Shown here: positions 33,261 through 44,759 of the stretch, in pieces
Layout of the letters: each line of letters opens with the position of its first letter
Numbering within the stretch: position 1 is the first letter of the stretch
Assembly (NCBI GenBank): GCA_958295665.1
Contig: OY282560.1
Coordinates: forward strand, 195,356,812-195,420,811
Reading direction: 5' to 3'
Length of the DNA: 64,000 bases
Source of the DNA: Tipula vernalis
Taxonomy: Eukaryota > Arthropoda > Insecta > Diptera > Tipulidae
Notes under the pieces: model-generated
The model's input: only the letters and a program-made list of their open reading frames with translations
Database searches by the model: none
Told to the model about the DNA's origin: nothing
Translations under genes and position numbers: made by a program

Positions 33261-33867
33261 GCATTTCGCTACAAACTTGTGCCACAAAATATAATTGTTT
33301 TTAAAAGTATGTTCAAAATCCAAGTACTATCAATAAAAATGACAACTAAAACGAAAACCATCCTCACAAGCAGACTTTTCGTTAGACGTCGGGTGGTTAA
33401 TAGCATAATGTAGCTTAATTTAGTTTAGTCAGAAATTTAGACGAAAAAAATTAGGCAGTCAATATCAGTTTTGGTTGTTGCAATGGGTTAATCTGGCAAT
33501 GATCTCTTTTTCATTAAACAAACTCCCAGCAGAAATACATAGCCGGTTGTTTCGGTCTCTCCTAATCACACTAATGTTATAAAAAAGTTAAATTTTCTCG
33601 TTTAATATAGGATTTTTTTTATAATATTTGCCTTATCAGTCCCTATCTATCTATATCTGTGTTTATAGAGCATTGAGTTTATAGCCGTAATAAAAAAAAC
33701 GTGAAAGTTTAGTCGGAAATCATCCTTAAAACAAATCGTTATAAATTTACCGACACACATTAGAATTAAATATATCATCATAAATTCGTCAGCCATTTTC
33801 TGCGACATAAATTTACATTTTACCGCATTGGGAAATTCTCAACCAGCATCAAATAATTGGATATTAC
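33261..33867. other. Non-coding stretch
   Basis: No gene or repeat was recognised between the Gypsy remnant and the second BEL/Pao copy. Confidence 0.5.
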
Positions 33868-34260
33868 TAAGTGATCCATGTGATTTTAGTTCATCCATTT
33901 TCAAATTATTTTCATCGAGAAGCCGCTAATACACATAATTCAACAAGATTATTGGTATTTAGTAGTATAGACTCCAAGTGGTTGGCATTTAGGAACGTTT
34001 TTGTCTATCTGATACATAGCACGGCCATTGACCAAACTGTAAAATTTGTGTATTTAATTTCACATATCCGATCGGGATTAGCGTACTCATTGATTGAGCA
34101 TCTTCCAGTGATGGCCGAAAATCACGAAACAGCTTGGCAAACAATATACGATCGAGAGATTTACAATGGCAGAACTCCTCAAGATAATTTATTGAAGTCA
34201 TTACAGGCATTCATCGATCATGTTCAGAAACATCAACAACAACTCATTAAAATCGCTTGA
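33868..34260 (+). pseudogene. gag: Second BEL/Pao copy: gag fragment
   Basis: The frame ends with a BEL-type gag block: SIDSKWLAFRNVFVYLIHST, TVKFVYLISHIRSGLAYSLI and ENHETAWQTIYDREI. This corresponds to the 'W..F...F...IH......KF.YL...l.g.a...i......ny..AW..L..R' pattern. The copy is independent of the BEL element at 6427-11640 and clearly more decayed. Confidence 0.65.
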
Positions 34261-35216
34261 AAGTTAAAGTACATGAATGGGACATCATGTTATCGTATCA
34301 TTTTATGGAAAGTTTGGACAACTCGTCGCGTGCTGACGTCATAGAAAATTCCAAATCAATTAGTGTTATTACATTCACCGATCTACCGATCGAAAAATTC
34401 GGTTGTCGAAATTTAACGAAATAATTCTTCACAAAACATGGCACGTAAATCGAAATTTTTATTAACCGAATTTTAGGTAAAGTTTCCGAAAATTCGTAAA
34501 AAACAAATTTCGTAAATCGAGGGATGCCTGATTCAAATATTAAGGAATCGTGTACAATCGCTTCAAGCACTACAGACAAATACATCGCAGACATCTGCCC
34601 GACAACAGAGAGACACACGAAGGTTTACTTCGAATTAATCATCCTCTTTGGTATCTAGTTGAAATAGTTGCAGTTGTTGTGCTATGTCTCACCTGATCAC
34701 TCAGTACCCTTCGTTTAATGATGCAAAGCTAACACCACAGATGCGTTTCCAATTTATTCGACATAACGAATTATGAACTAATTGACTCATCTTGACACAT
34801 ATTGTGCGTGACTGTGCTAACCCGCCATGTTATATTTATTAAAGCACAATATAAGACTACACTTCAAAAAAATTATCAGAAGGTCCATGAGCAACGGGCG
34901 CACCCTTCGTCCAGTGTACAGATTGCAGCAAATTCCCATCTGCCATCAAGTGCAAAACCTGAAACCAATACTGATGAACCTCCTTCGTGGTGTCAATTAG
35001 TGGTGACATGGTTCCTAACAAATCCACAAGTTTATCTGCTATTAAGACCAGTACTCAGCAAAGTGGTTTATCTTCGTTCCATTCATCGCACATTAGGTCA
35101 ACAAAGTTAACTGGAGACTCCATTAGTTCATCGAATACTGGAGCAATGAAGCCGCTGATTATGATTGGTACAGCGGTATGAACATATGAATTTGAATTTC
35201 AGAAGAATTTTGTAAC
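34261..35216 (+). pseudogene. Second BEL/Pao copy: decayed gag-protease interval
   Basis: No intact domain is visible. A Ser/Thr-rich stretch at 34987-35180 ends in a short block resembling the start of the BEL protease (a 'l.lGTAv' type pattern), just before the retroposon insertion at 35233. At 34390-34530 lies a sequence with repeated cgtaaatcg and aattcg motifs that resembles 44340-44450. Confidence 0.35.
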
Positions 35217-35232
35217 AAGAGAAATTTGCAAC

Positions 35233-35923
35233 GTAGTACGGAAGGCGAGTAGCAGGGACAGTAGAGACGCAACGATTTCATCAACAACGTCAAGCAACAC
35301 TAGCTACAGGGGTGACCGCATGGGAACATGATGATGGAACGAAATCTCGCTCCCCTTACGAACGGCTATGGAAAAATAGTGGAAATAATAATAATAATAA
35401 TAATTCAATACAGCTTTTCAGAAAAACTTGTGGCACCAACAGATTCACATGGCGTGTAACTTCTAGATCAACAGAGAGAAATTCACATGGCGTGTAACTC
35501 TAGACATTTGTTGCGGAAAAATTGTGTTTGTCATTGTGCTGTCATAAAAACACTAACTATCCGGCTTTATTAGGTGTCTGTAACCTGTAACCGGGTCGAG
35601 TCTGTCCTTCTCACTGATTCCTTTCCCATCCTCGATACATCGATATTGTTTATATAAAGGTAAAAGAGGTGTACGAGATGGCTGCCTGGCCAGGGTCGGG
35701 CGGATAAACACTATTAGACTTTATATGTGGTTATCGATGTGGCCTGGCGCCTTGGTGAATTTTCTATGGTTTTGGCTTCATGAAAAAAAAGCTGAGTATG
35801 ATTGTACCGTATTTCCTTGGTGAGAGTTATGATCTTGTTTGTAACATTTGTAACACAGGCTGTACGCATTTATAATATGGGAGACTTGCTGCTTGATCGT
35901 TCATTAAAATCAATCAATCAATC
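35233..35923 (+). mobile_element. Retroposon of the VTAWEHD family, copy 2
   Basis: This 691-bp insert lies between identical 16-bp sequences, aagagaaatttgcaac (35217-35232 and 35924-35939). It ends in an aatcaatcaatc tail. It shares with copy 1 (19795-20445, inverted) the blocks agcagggaca, gtcaagcaacac, ggtgaccgcatgggaacatg (35311-35330), gtggttatcgatgtggc and gagacttgct, in the same order. Within it, a segment 'ttcacatggcgtgtaac' occurs twice (about 35443 and 35482), a small internal duplication, and there is an (AAT)n run. The frame with VTAWEHDDGTKSR is shared with copy 1. It splits the second BEL/Pao copy. Confidence 0.85.
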
Positions 35924-35939
35924 AAGAGAAATTTGCAAC

Positions 35940-37250
35940 TATACGAGCCAAACGACATCCGACCATCAATACACTATTTCGGGTATTGACAGTAAAGAAT
36001 TCACAATTACACAAAAAAATGTGTCTAAACCATATCGTCGAGAGTTTCCAATTACAAAGTAGAGTTAAAATTTTATGTAATTCCGAAGATAAAGATAACA
36101 AGGTTTCCTTTCAATTTCGAGTTAAAATCTGTTCCTGCCGAAATAAAACTAGCCGATCCACATTTTAATGCCCGACTGTATTGACTTGTTAATAGACGTG
36201 GAAGTCTACAACCAATTATTTCATGGAAATTCCATTAAGATATTTAACCAGTAGCATTCAAAATCTAGAATCCAGATCCAGCAATTTTGGGAATTAGAGA
36301 TTATTTTGCTCAAGAACACTTACTCTCATGAAGAGAAAATATGTGAAGAAAATTTTTGCAAAAATGTTAAATGGTTATAAGATGGTAGATATTCAGTGTC
36401 ACGTCCTCTTAAATCAAATTTAAATCAGCTGGTATCATCAAGTTATTCCGCTCGTAGTCAGTTTATTGTGTCAGAAAACGTCTTCTTGTACGGCATGATA
36501 TATATCAAGCATACCGAGAATTTATGGCAGAATTTATTTCATTGGGTCATATGGTCCCATTAATCGTTTCGGATGAGACAGAAAGTCAGTCACCATGTTC
36601 TAAGCTCCACCAGTACTTCGACTAAACTACGCGTAGTATTCAATGCATCAGCCAAAACAACATCACAGTTGTCGTTGAATGATTGTCTTATGCTCGGACC
36701 CACTATTCAGTAGAATGTTTTTTCTATCATCCTTCTTTTCATGCTTTTTGTGGCTATATTGCCAAAATGTACCGTCCGATTGGTGGCGTTATGATTCATC
36801 GAATGACTTACAATCGTTTAACTATATACAGTGTACATAATCAGCAATTATCCATAGATGAACACGACACATTTCCCTTAGCTTCAAAAATATTAGTCAG
36901 GGATTTTTACGTAGACGTGGGTGGATTTGAACTTTGGAAATTGTCTTCAAATGTACCGTCAATATCACCTACACACTACAATTTCATTGGTTTTAGGTCT
37001 TACATAGAACACAAAACATGACAGTTTCGAGACAAGGTTGGATAGGCTTTCTCTAACTACTGGTTGTACAAAAAGAATCATGTTGTCTGAAACATGTCAA
37101 CTTTTCGATCCAATGGGATTTTGTGCTCCAATAATCGTCACCGCAAAATTATTTATGCAAAACTTGTGGGCTCTTAAATACATAGGTTGGATCGATCGTA
37201 TTCGTGATACCATTGCGCTAAAGTGGATCTGTTTTAAATAAGAACTCCAG
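35940..37250 (+). pseudogene. Second BEL/Pao copy: linker and reverse transcriptase
   Basis: After the retroposon the BEL linker resumes with AEIKLADPHFNARLY (about 36140). KFWELEI-type entry and SHEEKICEENF follow near 36290-36350, then RVVFNASAKTTSQLSLNDCL and MLGPTIQ (36620-36710). The polymerase block reads ILVRDFYVDVGGFELWKLSS (36887-36950): the sequence jumps straight from the YVD box to the much later GFEL.KWSSN block, so an internal deletion removed the rest of the palm. QLFDPMGFCAPIIVTAK follows. Stops and frame changes are frequent. Confidence 0.65.
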
Positions 37251-38680
37251 GAAATACAGCGAGTAATAGTGCCGAGATATATTCTAATAAACAATAGTAA
37301 AATAGTAGAACTTCACAACTTTGGCGACGCCTCGGAAAAAGCATTTGGATGTGTATTTTATATTTGGCACAATTTTTATGTTCGAAATCCAGAATAGCGC
37401 CGCTTAAGAAGCAAAGTATACCTCGTTTAGAGCTTTTTGCGGTACTTCTGGTAGTTGAAATGACACACAATCTTTTGAGTATTCTTGACATAGCATTCGA
37501 TTCGATTTATTTATGGTCTGACTGAGAAATTACGTAATTCCGTGTTAGGTAAGAACCACATAAATATTCAACATTTGTAGCCAACCGTATTGCTAAAATT
37601 CAAGATTACACCACTTCAACACCCTGGCAATATGTGAGTACGTCCCTAAATTCAGCTGATAAAGTATCTAGATGCGAAATGCCGTGCGAATTTGTAGATG
37701 CAATAGACTGGTTTACTGGTCCACATTTTTTGTCTCAGAATATAACTGTGTGGCCGCAATCTAACAATCTTCAACTTAGCTTCGATTTTATAAATTTCGC
37801 CAAACTTCAGCTACTATCCGCAGTCAACCAAAACCTTATGATATCTTCAAGCGATTCCATTCATTAACCATGTTACCTCAAGTTGTAGCCTATATCATTC
37901 GATTCTCCAATAGTGCTAAATATAAACGGAAATGGCATTCATCGAAAGAACTGAGTCCTGCTGAAACTAATGACGCATTGACTGTTTTGATTAAGCTAGT
38001 TGAACAAACCGAGTACGAACATGAAATTAAATGTCTAATAAGCCAATTTCCAAGCAAAGTGCTTTGTGATCACCGGCTCCGTTCGCGGATGCTGGTAGCA
38101 TTTTAAGAGTAGGTGGAAGTCTTCAAAATGACCCAATTTCATATGATTATGGGAGTCAGCAATCAAAAGCGCAAAACATCACATGAAAAGAATAATTGGA
38201 AAATCGGCATTCACACTAGAAGAGTTCTACACAATAATCGCCCAAGTCGAAATTTGTTTGAATTCACATTCCTTAACAGCCAGGTCCAGTGATTCGTCGG
38301 ATTTACATGTTTTGTGGACAAATAAGGTATCCAGATTTTAAATAATTTAACAAAGACTACAAAGTCTCTGGAAGAGATGGCATACAGAGTACTTTGCTGA
38401 TCTACAACGTCGATATAAATGGCAAAAAGGCAACCACAAGTTTTACATTGGTTCATTGGTGCTGTTGCATGATGATAATTGGCCTCCAATGAAATGGAGC
38501 CTAGGGCAAATAGTACACTACTCACCCGGGTAAGGATGGCGTTGTACGTGTGGTTACCATAAAAACTGCACACTCTATAATAAAAAGGGCCGTGACCAGA
38601 ATTAGTGTTTTGCCCCTCAATGAGGCAACTTAAAAATATTCAGGTCCAATTATCTGTCAATTTCTAGATCGAACAATTCA
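37251..38680 (+). pseudogene. Second BEL/Pao copy: RNase H and integrase remnants
   Basis: RNase H begins with ELHNFGDASEKAFGCVFYI (about 37310). A block with ADKVSRCEMPCEF (37650) matches the 'NPADl.SRG' region. The integrase N-terminus appears as ADAGSILRVGGSLQNDPISY (38085-38140). The core is missing. The C-terminal block has LWKRWHTEYFADLQRRYKW, FYIGSLVLLHDDNWPPMKW and LGQIVHYSPG (38370-38530), then the usual basic end. The region is heavily mutated, and no LTR was recognised. Confidence 0.6.
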
Positions 38681-40145
38681 GTTTTCTAATTAGACCGTCA
38701 TGTTCTTCGACCTGTTAATGTCTTGGAATATGATATCTGTAATTAACATAAGTCATAATGGTTATTCCTAAATAATTCTTTATACGTTTTAAGAGAAATA
38801 GTCGCGGAAATACCGATGGCAATCGCAACATTTGCTGACAAATCCTATTTCATATTTAATAACCCATTGTTTACTCTTCGGATGGGTTTTCTGATCCGTC
38901 ACCTATCAGAACGATTTGAGAATACTTTAAAAAATATTCTAACCATCCACTTGAAGTATTAGGCAAACCAAGTCCCTGATCTCATTTTACATTCAAAGTT
39001 GTTATTTTAAATTGAAGTTCCAGTCAAATGAAAATTTTATAATTTCAAAAGTATTTAATTAATGTTACAATGATTTGTTAATATCTTAAATTCCCTAGGC
39101 ATCACAATTAATCAAACATTGAAAGTTGGACAATCTACCAATCTAATTTCCATAAACATAATAATAAATTGCTCAAAAATACCGATAATCAATCTTTAGA
39201 CTTGTCAGAAACCGGTAATAATATTGAAACTGGCATATGGATGTTTATAAGATCATCAGCCTCTTAATAGCCGCGTCAATACAATTATTACCGTTCAATC
39301 AACAGTCTCTTTGTAGTTGGCTACATTACAATTGTTGAAATCAATTCAGCATTGCATCATAATCCTCCAAATATTATTTATTATGAAAGTTTTTGAAATA
39401 ATTTAAGTGAGAGTTTTTGTGCATACAAAAAGAGACACAAAAAAACTTCCTAATTTGTATGACCTGCGTACAACTACAAAACACATTTAGTTACATTGTC
39501 AATTTGTCTTGTGACAAAAGAATCAGATCATTCACTGGCGAAAACCGTATACTAATAAATCAAAATATCATTTTTTTTTTTATTTGGCCCAGCAAACCAC
39601 CTTTCACTCCGATGATGAACAAAAATTTATTTCAGTTTTTAATATTTAAAGAATCAAACACTTTCTACATAAAATTGTATTAAACATAATTTAAAGAATG
39701 TATACACATGTTATGCAATCATTTCGAAGACGTGTACAACTTTTGATTATAGTTTTCATATAAAATAATTATCGCGTATATAAATTATCCTCTATATATG
39801 TATAACAATAATTATGGACAATCTCATTATATTTAAAAGTGTATTAAAATAAATGTATTTGTACCGTTATTAATAATTGGCATACAAAATTTATACGTGT
39901 GTTGAAAATTATTTCGTTATTAATGTATGATGCATTATTACATAATTAAATTACTCTTCATTACATTCACTTTAAGCGAAAAAAAAAAAAAAAAAAATTT
40001 AAATGTAATTTACGAATCTTGATTAATTGCAAGATTAAATTAATCGAACTTGCGCGACTTAATATGTACATATGGAAATAAAATATTCACTGACGTTTTT
40101 TTTATGATTGACATAAACATCTGTGATGAATTACAATTAACATAC
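38681..40145. other. AT-rich non-coding stretch
   Basis: An oligo(A) run at about 39979-39998 is the only notable feature. An 88-codon open frame at 39417-39683 has no recognisable motif and looks like chance. Confidence 0.45.
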
Positions 40146-40300
40146 CTTGATTTATTGAATTTCCAGTTAATCCACTCGCCGAGATTTCAGATGGCTGTAA
40201 TTTATCTTCCATCTCTCGTAATCGTGTTGTTAATGTGTGCGTGTGTAAAAATAAGAATAATGTGCATGAGACGGCAACAAAGGCCACCAATTCTGAAGAT
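40146..40300 (-). CDS. Candidate internal exon encoding a membrane helix
   Basis: On the minus strand an acceptor with a T-rich tract (ttattttttattgatttcag) is followed by 155 bp and a donor (caag|gtatgt). One base completes a codon and then 51 codons are open, leaving a final g. The peptide has a hydrophobic segment, LVAFVAVSCTLFLFLHTH, followed by a charged, helical stretch LTTRLREMEDKLQPSE. That is the layout of a signal-anchor helix with a juxtamembrane coiled coil, as in type II membrane proteins including membrane collagens and TNF-like ligands. The family itself is not recognised. The leftover base fits the start phase of the exon candidate at 5175-5233. No transposon motif lies nearby. 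Confidence 0.55.
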
Positions 40301-41483
40301 CTGAAATCAATAAAAAATAAAACAACAATTTTAAAATTAATTAGATAGATTGCGTTTTGTTGGATTAAAATTCACAATAATAATAATAATAATAAAAAAT
40401 TAGCATAATCGCAGCAAATTATATAATTATTTATGTATGAAAAAAATTGTTAATAAACGCCAGCTATACACCTATAAGTTGAATGACTGTTGTTCAAAGT
40501 TTAATTACTTTACACAAGACAAAATATTTTTATAGTACCATGTGTGCATGCCCATTTATTTTCAATGTCAAGTGTGATTATTGTAATTGTCATAGGTGTC
40601 TGCACTTTTCTTCATAACATACAATTTTATGTTTCGTTTCTATTTTGGTATGTCTAGTCTGACTAGTTTGGGAAAAAGTTGAGTTAAAATGTATACAAAA
40701 GGCGTTCGTTCCAATGCTCGTTTAGATGAAGATGACGAGATATATTTTGTTTTGATCTCGAGGAGTTGGTTTTTGTTGTTATTTATTTTATCTCGACTTG
40801 TTTGATTGATTATTCAACTTTAAAATAGTTTTAAGTATATGCTTATTAAAAATAGAGATCATATCTTTTACCCAATGATATTTTAATAATACACAGATGC
40901 ATCCATTAAATAGATTCTTATGCCATGCATAATTTTGTAGATAATTGGACATTTCCGTTAATTTCATAATTATGCCGTCTATTAATTTTTTATTTCTTTT
41001 TGAGCTGAATAAACAAAAATACAAAAAAATTGTGTCTTTGTATATCTTGTCCATATTACGGGAATGAATGACCGGCAGCTATGTTCAGTGGTATAATCTA
41101 CATTGTCTTTCCAGCATTTCATACATAGAAGGCTGAATAACAAAACTATAAATTTCCAAAAATCTAACTGATTAGGTAGAATCTATCGAAAAAGGAAAAT
41201 AAAGCAAGGTTTACACTCCAAAATAAATATAGATAGGCGGGAGTTGATAAGGAACAAGTAAGCAATTTGTAGTTCGTTGGGATTTTCTACGAAATCTTCT
41301 CTACTAATATGCGATTATGTGACCTCCTTCTCTCTGCCCGATCGTAGTAATCTCAGAAACCACTTAACGGATTTTCAATAAATAAACGATTTTGCCAATT
41401 TACCGAGAATTTGTTCGCGGTGGTTTTAAGCTATTGGTTAGTAAGAATCGGTTGCTTACCCAACAAATAATTATGAACCGTAA
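40301..41483. other. AT-rich non-coding stretch with (AAT)n
   Basis: It contains an (AAT)n run at about 40374-40395. Around 41325-41390 lies 'ctctgcccgatcgtagtaatctcagaaa' in two runs followed by ccacttaacggatttt, a phrase type common in insect repeats. No gene was seen. Confidence 0.45.
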
Positions 41484-41663
41484 GGTTGATTCACCAGATT
41501 TGTCCATTGAGCTCGTCAAGAAAATGACCACTTGACGGAGTTAAAAACCGAGTTAAAAATATGCTATCTCGCTGGGCACAAAAGAGAGATAATATCGGTT
41601 TTTAACTCCGTCAAGTTGTCATTTTCTTGTCGAACGCAACGGACAAATCTGGTGAATCAACCT
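41484..41663. mobile_element. Long hairpin, probable foldback MITE
   Basis: Two arms of about 67 bp are inverted copies: 41484-41551 (ggttgattcaccagatttg ... aaaaaccga) and 41597-41663. They are separated by a loop of about 45 bp. A few mismatches and small gaps lie in the middle of the arms (around gagctcgtc versus gaacgcaac). There is no open frame. A clear target-site duplication was not found. Confidence 0.75.
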
Positions 41664-41991
41664 GTAACAATCTTTACGGTTTGGTGACTGTAAAAGGTCG
41701 GTTGTAAAATTAAAGCAAATTTGGAAATATACATACAATGCCAGTCAAAAATAAGTTTACAAAGCATTTTTAATTAAAAAATTTTGGTTTAACCTCGTAA
41801 ATTCCATTTATTTGATTGACGAATATTTTGGTTTAATTCCGTATATTAATTTAAATATAAGAAAAAAAAAATCCTACAAAAATTTTCATTGTAATACTTA
41901 TAAAATTGGCCAAAATTTGAACTTCCGAAAGGTACCAATCATAAATAAGTTGGGGTTAATGACCACAGTGACCAAATTGTTAAAACACATT

Positions 41992-42941
41992 TTACTCAAA
42001 CGTGTTGGGTAAATTAATTGCGTATTTTCGACACTCTTCTGGAGTAATTTTATACCATTCATCGGCAAGGGTTTGACGTAATTCACGTAAATTAGCTGGT
42101 GCTAAGATGATCACTTACTCGTTTCTTCAAGAAAGCCCATAAATTTTCAATCGGCGAAAGGTCAGGGCTTTGCGGAGGCCATTCTAAAATATTGATATTG
42201 TGGTTGTTAAAGTATGTCAAAACCTTTTTGACCTAGTGAATGGGGGCATTATCCTGTTGGAAAACAAAATCCTCCCCTATTAATCGTTGTCCTTCTGCAA
42301 TGGCAATATCTTTTAATATTGTCAAGTAAACATCGGCATTTACTTTTCTCTTGAGCACCACTATTTTTCCTACTCCATATATTAATATACAGCCCCATAC
42401 CATCAAACATATACCTGGTGATTTCATTGTTGGTTTTGAGCAAGTGTAAAGAGCTTCTTCATCTTTTCTACGCCATACATGCATTCTACCGTGACTATAT
42501 GACAAGCGTATCATGCTCTCGCCGGTCCATAATATTTTTTCCCAAAATTCAGATGGTTTTAGGACAAGCTGGTTGTAAAAAATCATTCACTTTTGTTTAT
42601 TAGTTTTGCTAACATATGGTAGCTTCTGAACTGCTCGTCCGCGTAAGCCACTTTCGTAAATTCTACGCCTAATGGTGCTGTCAGATAGTAACGTTTTGCC
42701 TTCTAATGCTAATTTTGCTGTAATTTTAGGTGCGGATATTAATCTGTTACCTTCACAAAGTTATTTAATTCGCTTATCTACCCGCTGAAATCTGACTTTT
42801 TTCTTCATATGTTTTCCAAATTTTGTATATGCGAACGCTTTTTTTAAACAATTTCCCAATTTCTCTATAAGTTTTGCCTTCTGACCTTAACTTGACTATA
42901 ATACATCGTTCTTCCCTAGTTAACTGAGAGAATTCGCCCAT
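41992..42941 (-). pseudogene. Tc1-like transposase, second type, inactivated
   Basis: The start is MGEFSQLTREERCIIVKLRS at 42941. GKTYREIGKLFKKS gives a helix-turn-helix, and LLSDSTIRRRIYESGLRGR the second DNA-binding helix set. The catalytic core runs ILWTGESMIRL, HGRMHVWRRKDEEAL, GICLMVWGCILIYGVGK, DFVFQQDNAPIH, WPPQSPDLSPIENLWAFLKK. The first catalytic Asp (family WTDES) is Gly here, while the second Asp and the Glu are kept. There are stops after APIH, within the N-terminal third and near the end. A left inverted end may start near 41742 (cagtcaaaaataagtttac); no right partner was found. It is not closely related to the element at 17281-18598. Confidence 0.8.
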
Positions 42942-43139
42942 TTTAACTAAAATATGGTATAATAATTATTAAAATAAATATTAATTTCAATTTAATAAAT
43001 TAAGCCGCAATTAACGTTAAAAATTATAATTATAAAAATAATTATTATTCAGCTAAATTTCAGTCCAAATGATTCAATTAGAGCGTTAAAATGAAACTAA
43101 TAGATGCAGTAGGTTTTGTTAACTGATTTTTGATCGCTC

Positions 43140-43200
43140 GTTTCGGAAAATAGAGGCCATGGTTTCGTACTGACAAGTTCGTACAAACAAAAAGTTCGGT
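43140..43200. repeat. Flanking repeat a (pair with 44068-44107)
   Basis: The segment 43160-43199, ggtttcgtactgacaag followed by ttcg and acaaacaaaaagttcggt, recurs at 44068-44107 with three differences. The two copies lie on either side of the MITE at 43494-43953. Confidence 0.7.
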
Positions 43201-43493
43201 CTACTCATCATGTAGCTACGACCAAACTACAAAAGTACAACTCTAATTTCAAACATTACGTATGAGGCAAGAACGCATTAATTTAGCGAATTATAAAATT
43301 CACAAAACCAAAAAACTCAAGGGAAACTCTCATTTCTGTGTGTTTTATGCCCACACAAATATTGGAAAGAGAAAGTTTGTCTTTATTAAATCAATAAGAT
43401 TCTTTCGGCTTTAAAAATAATGGCATTTACAACATTTTCGACTTGTTAATCAGAAAAAATGAAGAGGCCAATCATTTATAAATATATGTACCA

Positions 43494-43953
43494 GTGGCCC
43501 TATTCTGGCTATTCCCTGGGAATTGGGAAGTGAACTATTTTGACAGTATTCTAGCAGTTTGGAATTATTTTTCTAAAAGTGCATTCTGGCGATTGGGAAT
43601 TTTTAAAGTAGGTAAAAAATAATATCATTTTATGTAAATTTTGACGTTTATTTTTCCCAAATTTTTTTTTTTTTTTGGGGAACTAGAAGAAACTGGTTGT
43701 TTTGTATATTTTCACTATTTTATTTACAACGTAGTATAGGCAAAGTTTTTAATTTATAAGTAGAAAATAAAATTTTTAAATAATAGCGGCTGCATTATTT
43801 GAAATAGCGTTTTTCCCATTGGATGATTCCCAATTACACCAGAATTCACTTTTGGGAATTGGGGAATAAAAAATTGGGAATTTGTGAAGTTTGGAAATAT
43901 AGCAATATTTTACCCAATTTTCAATTCCCAGGGAATAGCCAGAATAGGGCCAC
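43494..43953. mobile_element. 460-bp MITE with perfect 32-bp inverted ends
   Basis: The first 32 bp (starting gtggccctattctggcta) and the last 32 bp are exact reverse complements. The interior is AT-rich with further degenerate copies of gggaattggg on both sides, but carries no transposase. A non-autonomous DNA transposon is the best reading. I could not identify a clear target-site duplication; the flanks read tgtacca on the left and aggaaaa on the right. Confidence 0.85.
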
Positions 43954-44067
43954 AGGAAAAAAGTAGAAATATCAAAATCCCACCCGTACTTTAACCGGCG
44001 GTCAATACAAAGTGCATCGACTGCAAAAAATGAAAACTTTCTTTGAGCTTTCTCTTTGGTAGTTTGG

Positions 44068-44107
44068 TTTCTTACTGACAAGCTCGGACAAACAAAAAGT
44101 TCGGTCA
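44068..44107. repeat. Flanking repeat b (pair with 43160-43199)
   Basis: This is the second copy of the 40-bp segment described at 43140-43200, in the same orientation. Confidence 0.7.
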
Positions 44108-44339
44108 CGAAATTCAGACGATCTATTCCGAAACATAGAAAACATTTGGAAAAATATACCAGTAGCACTTTGCCAGAATTTAGTAGCTAGTCTTCTGAGA
44201 CGTTGTGAAGCAATTATCAAAAATGAAATGTTTAATTGTTTTATTAGATGCTCATCTTTTTCTGCATTATGTACATATGTATGACTAATTATAACTGTTT
44301 TCAGATTTAACTCGTAAGCCTTACATTTATATATGAACT

Positions 44340-44450
44340 AAATTTTACGAAATTAATTTTCGTAAATCGAAACTTCCTTTTTCGAAACTTCGATTTCCGA
44401 ACATTTTTTGTTAAAGAATTAATTCGTTAAGCGAAGGGTTGGTGTATAAA
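44340..44450. repeat. AT-rich repeat with cgtaaatcga and ttcgttaagcga motifs
   Basis: It shares the motif style 'ttcgtaaatcgaaactt ... gaattcgtta(a)gcgaaggg' with 34390-34530. Both look like copies of one short element, but the alignment is loose. Confidence 0.35.
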
Positions 44451-44759
44451 GAATAAATAACTATTGACTTGTTCCATATGAATCAGGTTCACGCGGCATT
44501 TCTCAGCACCAACCTTAACGGTTCGACCGCGGCTTGTTTGCTGGGACTGACGTATTATCAAAATTTTAAGGATAAAGGAGAGGATTAAATTATTATGAGA
44601 AGTTATTATATTTCACACACCCGATCAGTTACTTTTTGGTGTGGGGATTGATATACCAACAAAGAGTCAATTATTTTAGCAGTTTTGGAAATTTCTATCC
44701 TTTTGTAAGCAAATTAACTGAAAAACCAAACAAATATTTGAACAATTTTTCGTTTATTA

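Noticed and set aside
43776..44168. 130-codon minus-strand open frame.
   Set aside because: It spans the inverted end of the MITE and its flank and has no recognisable motif.
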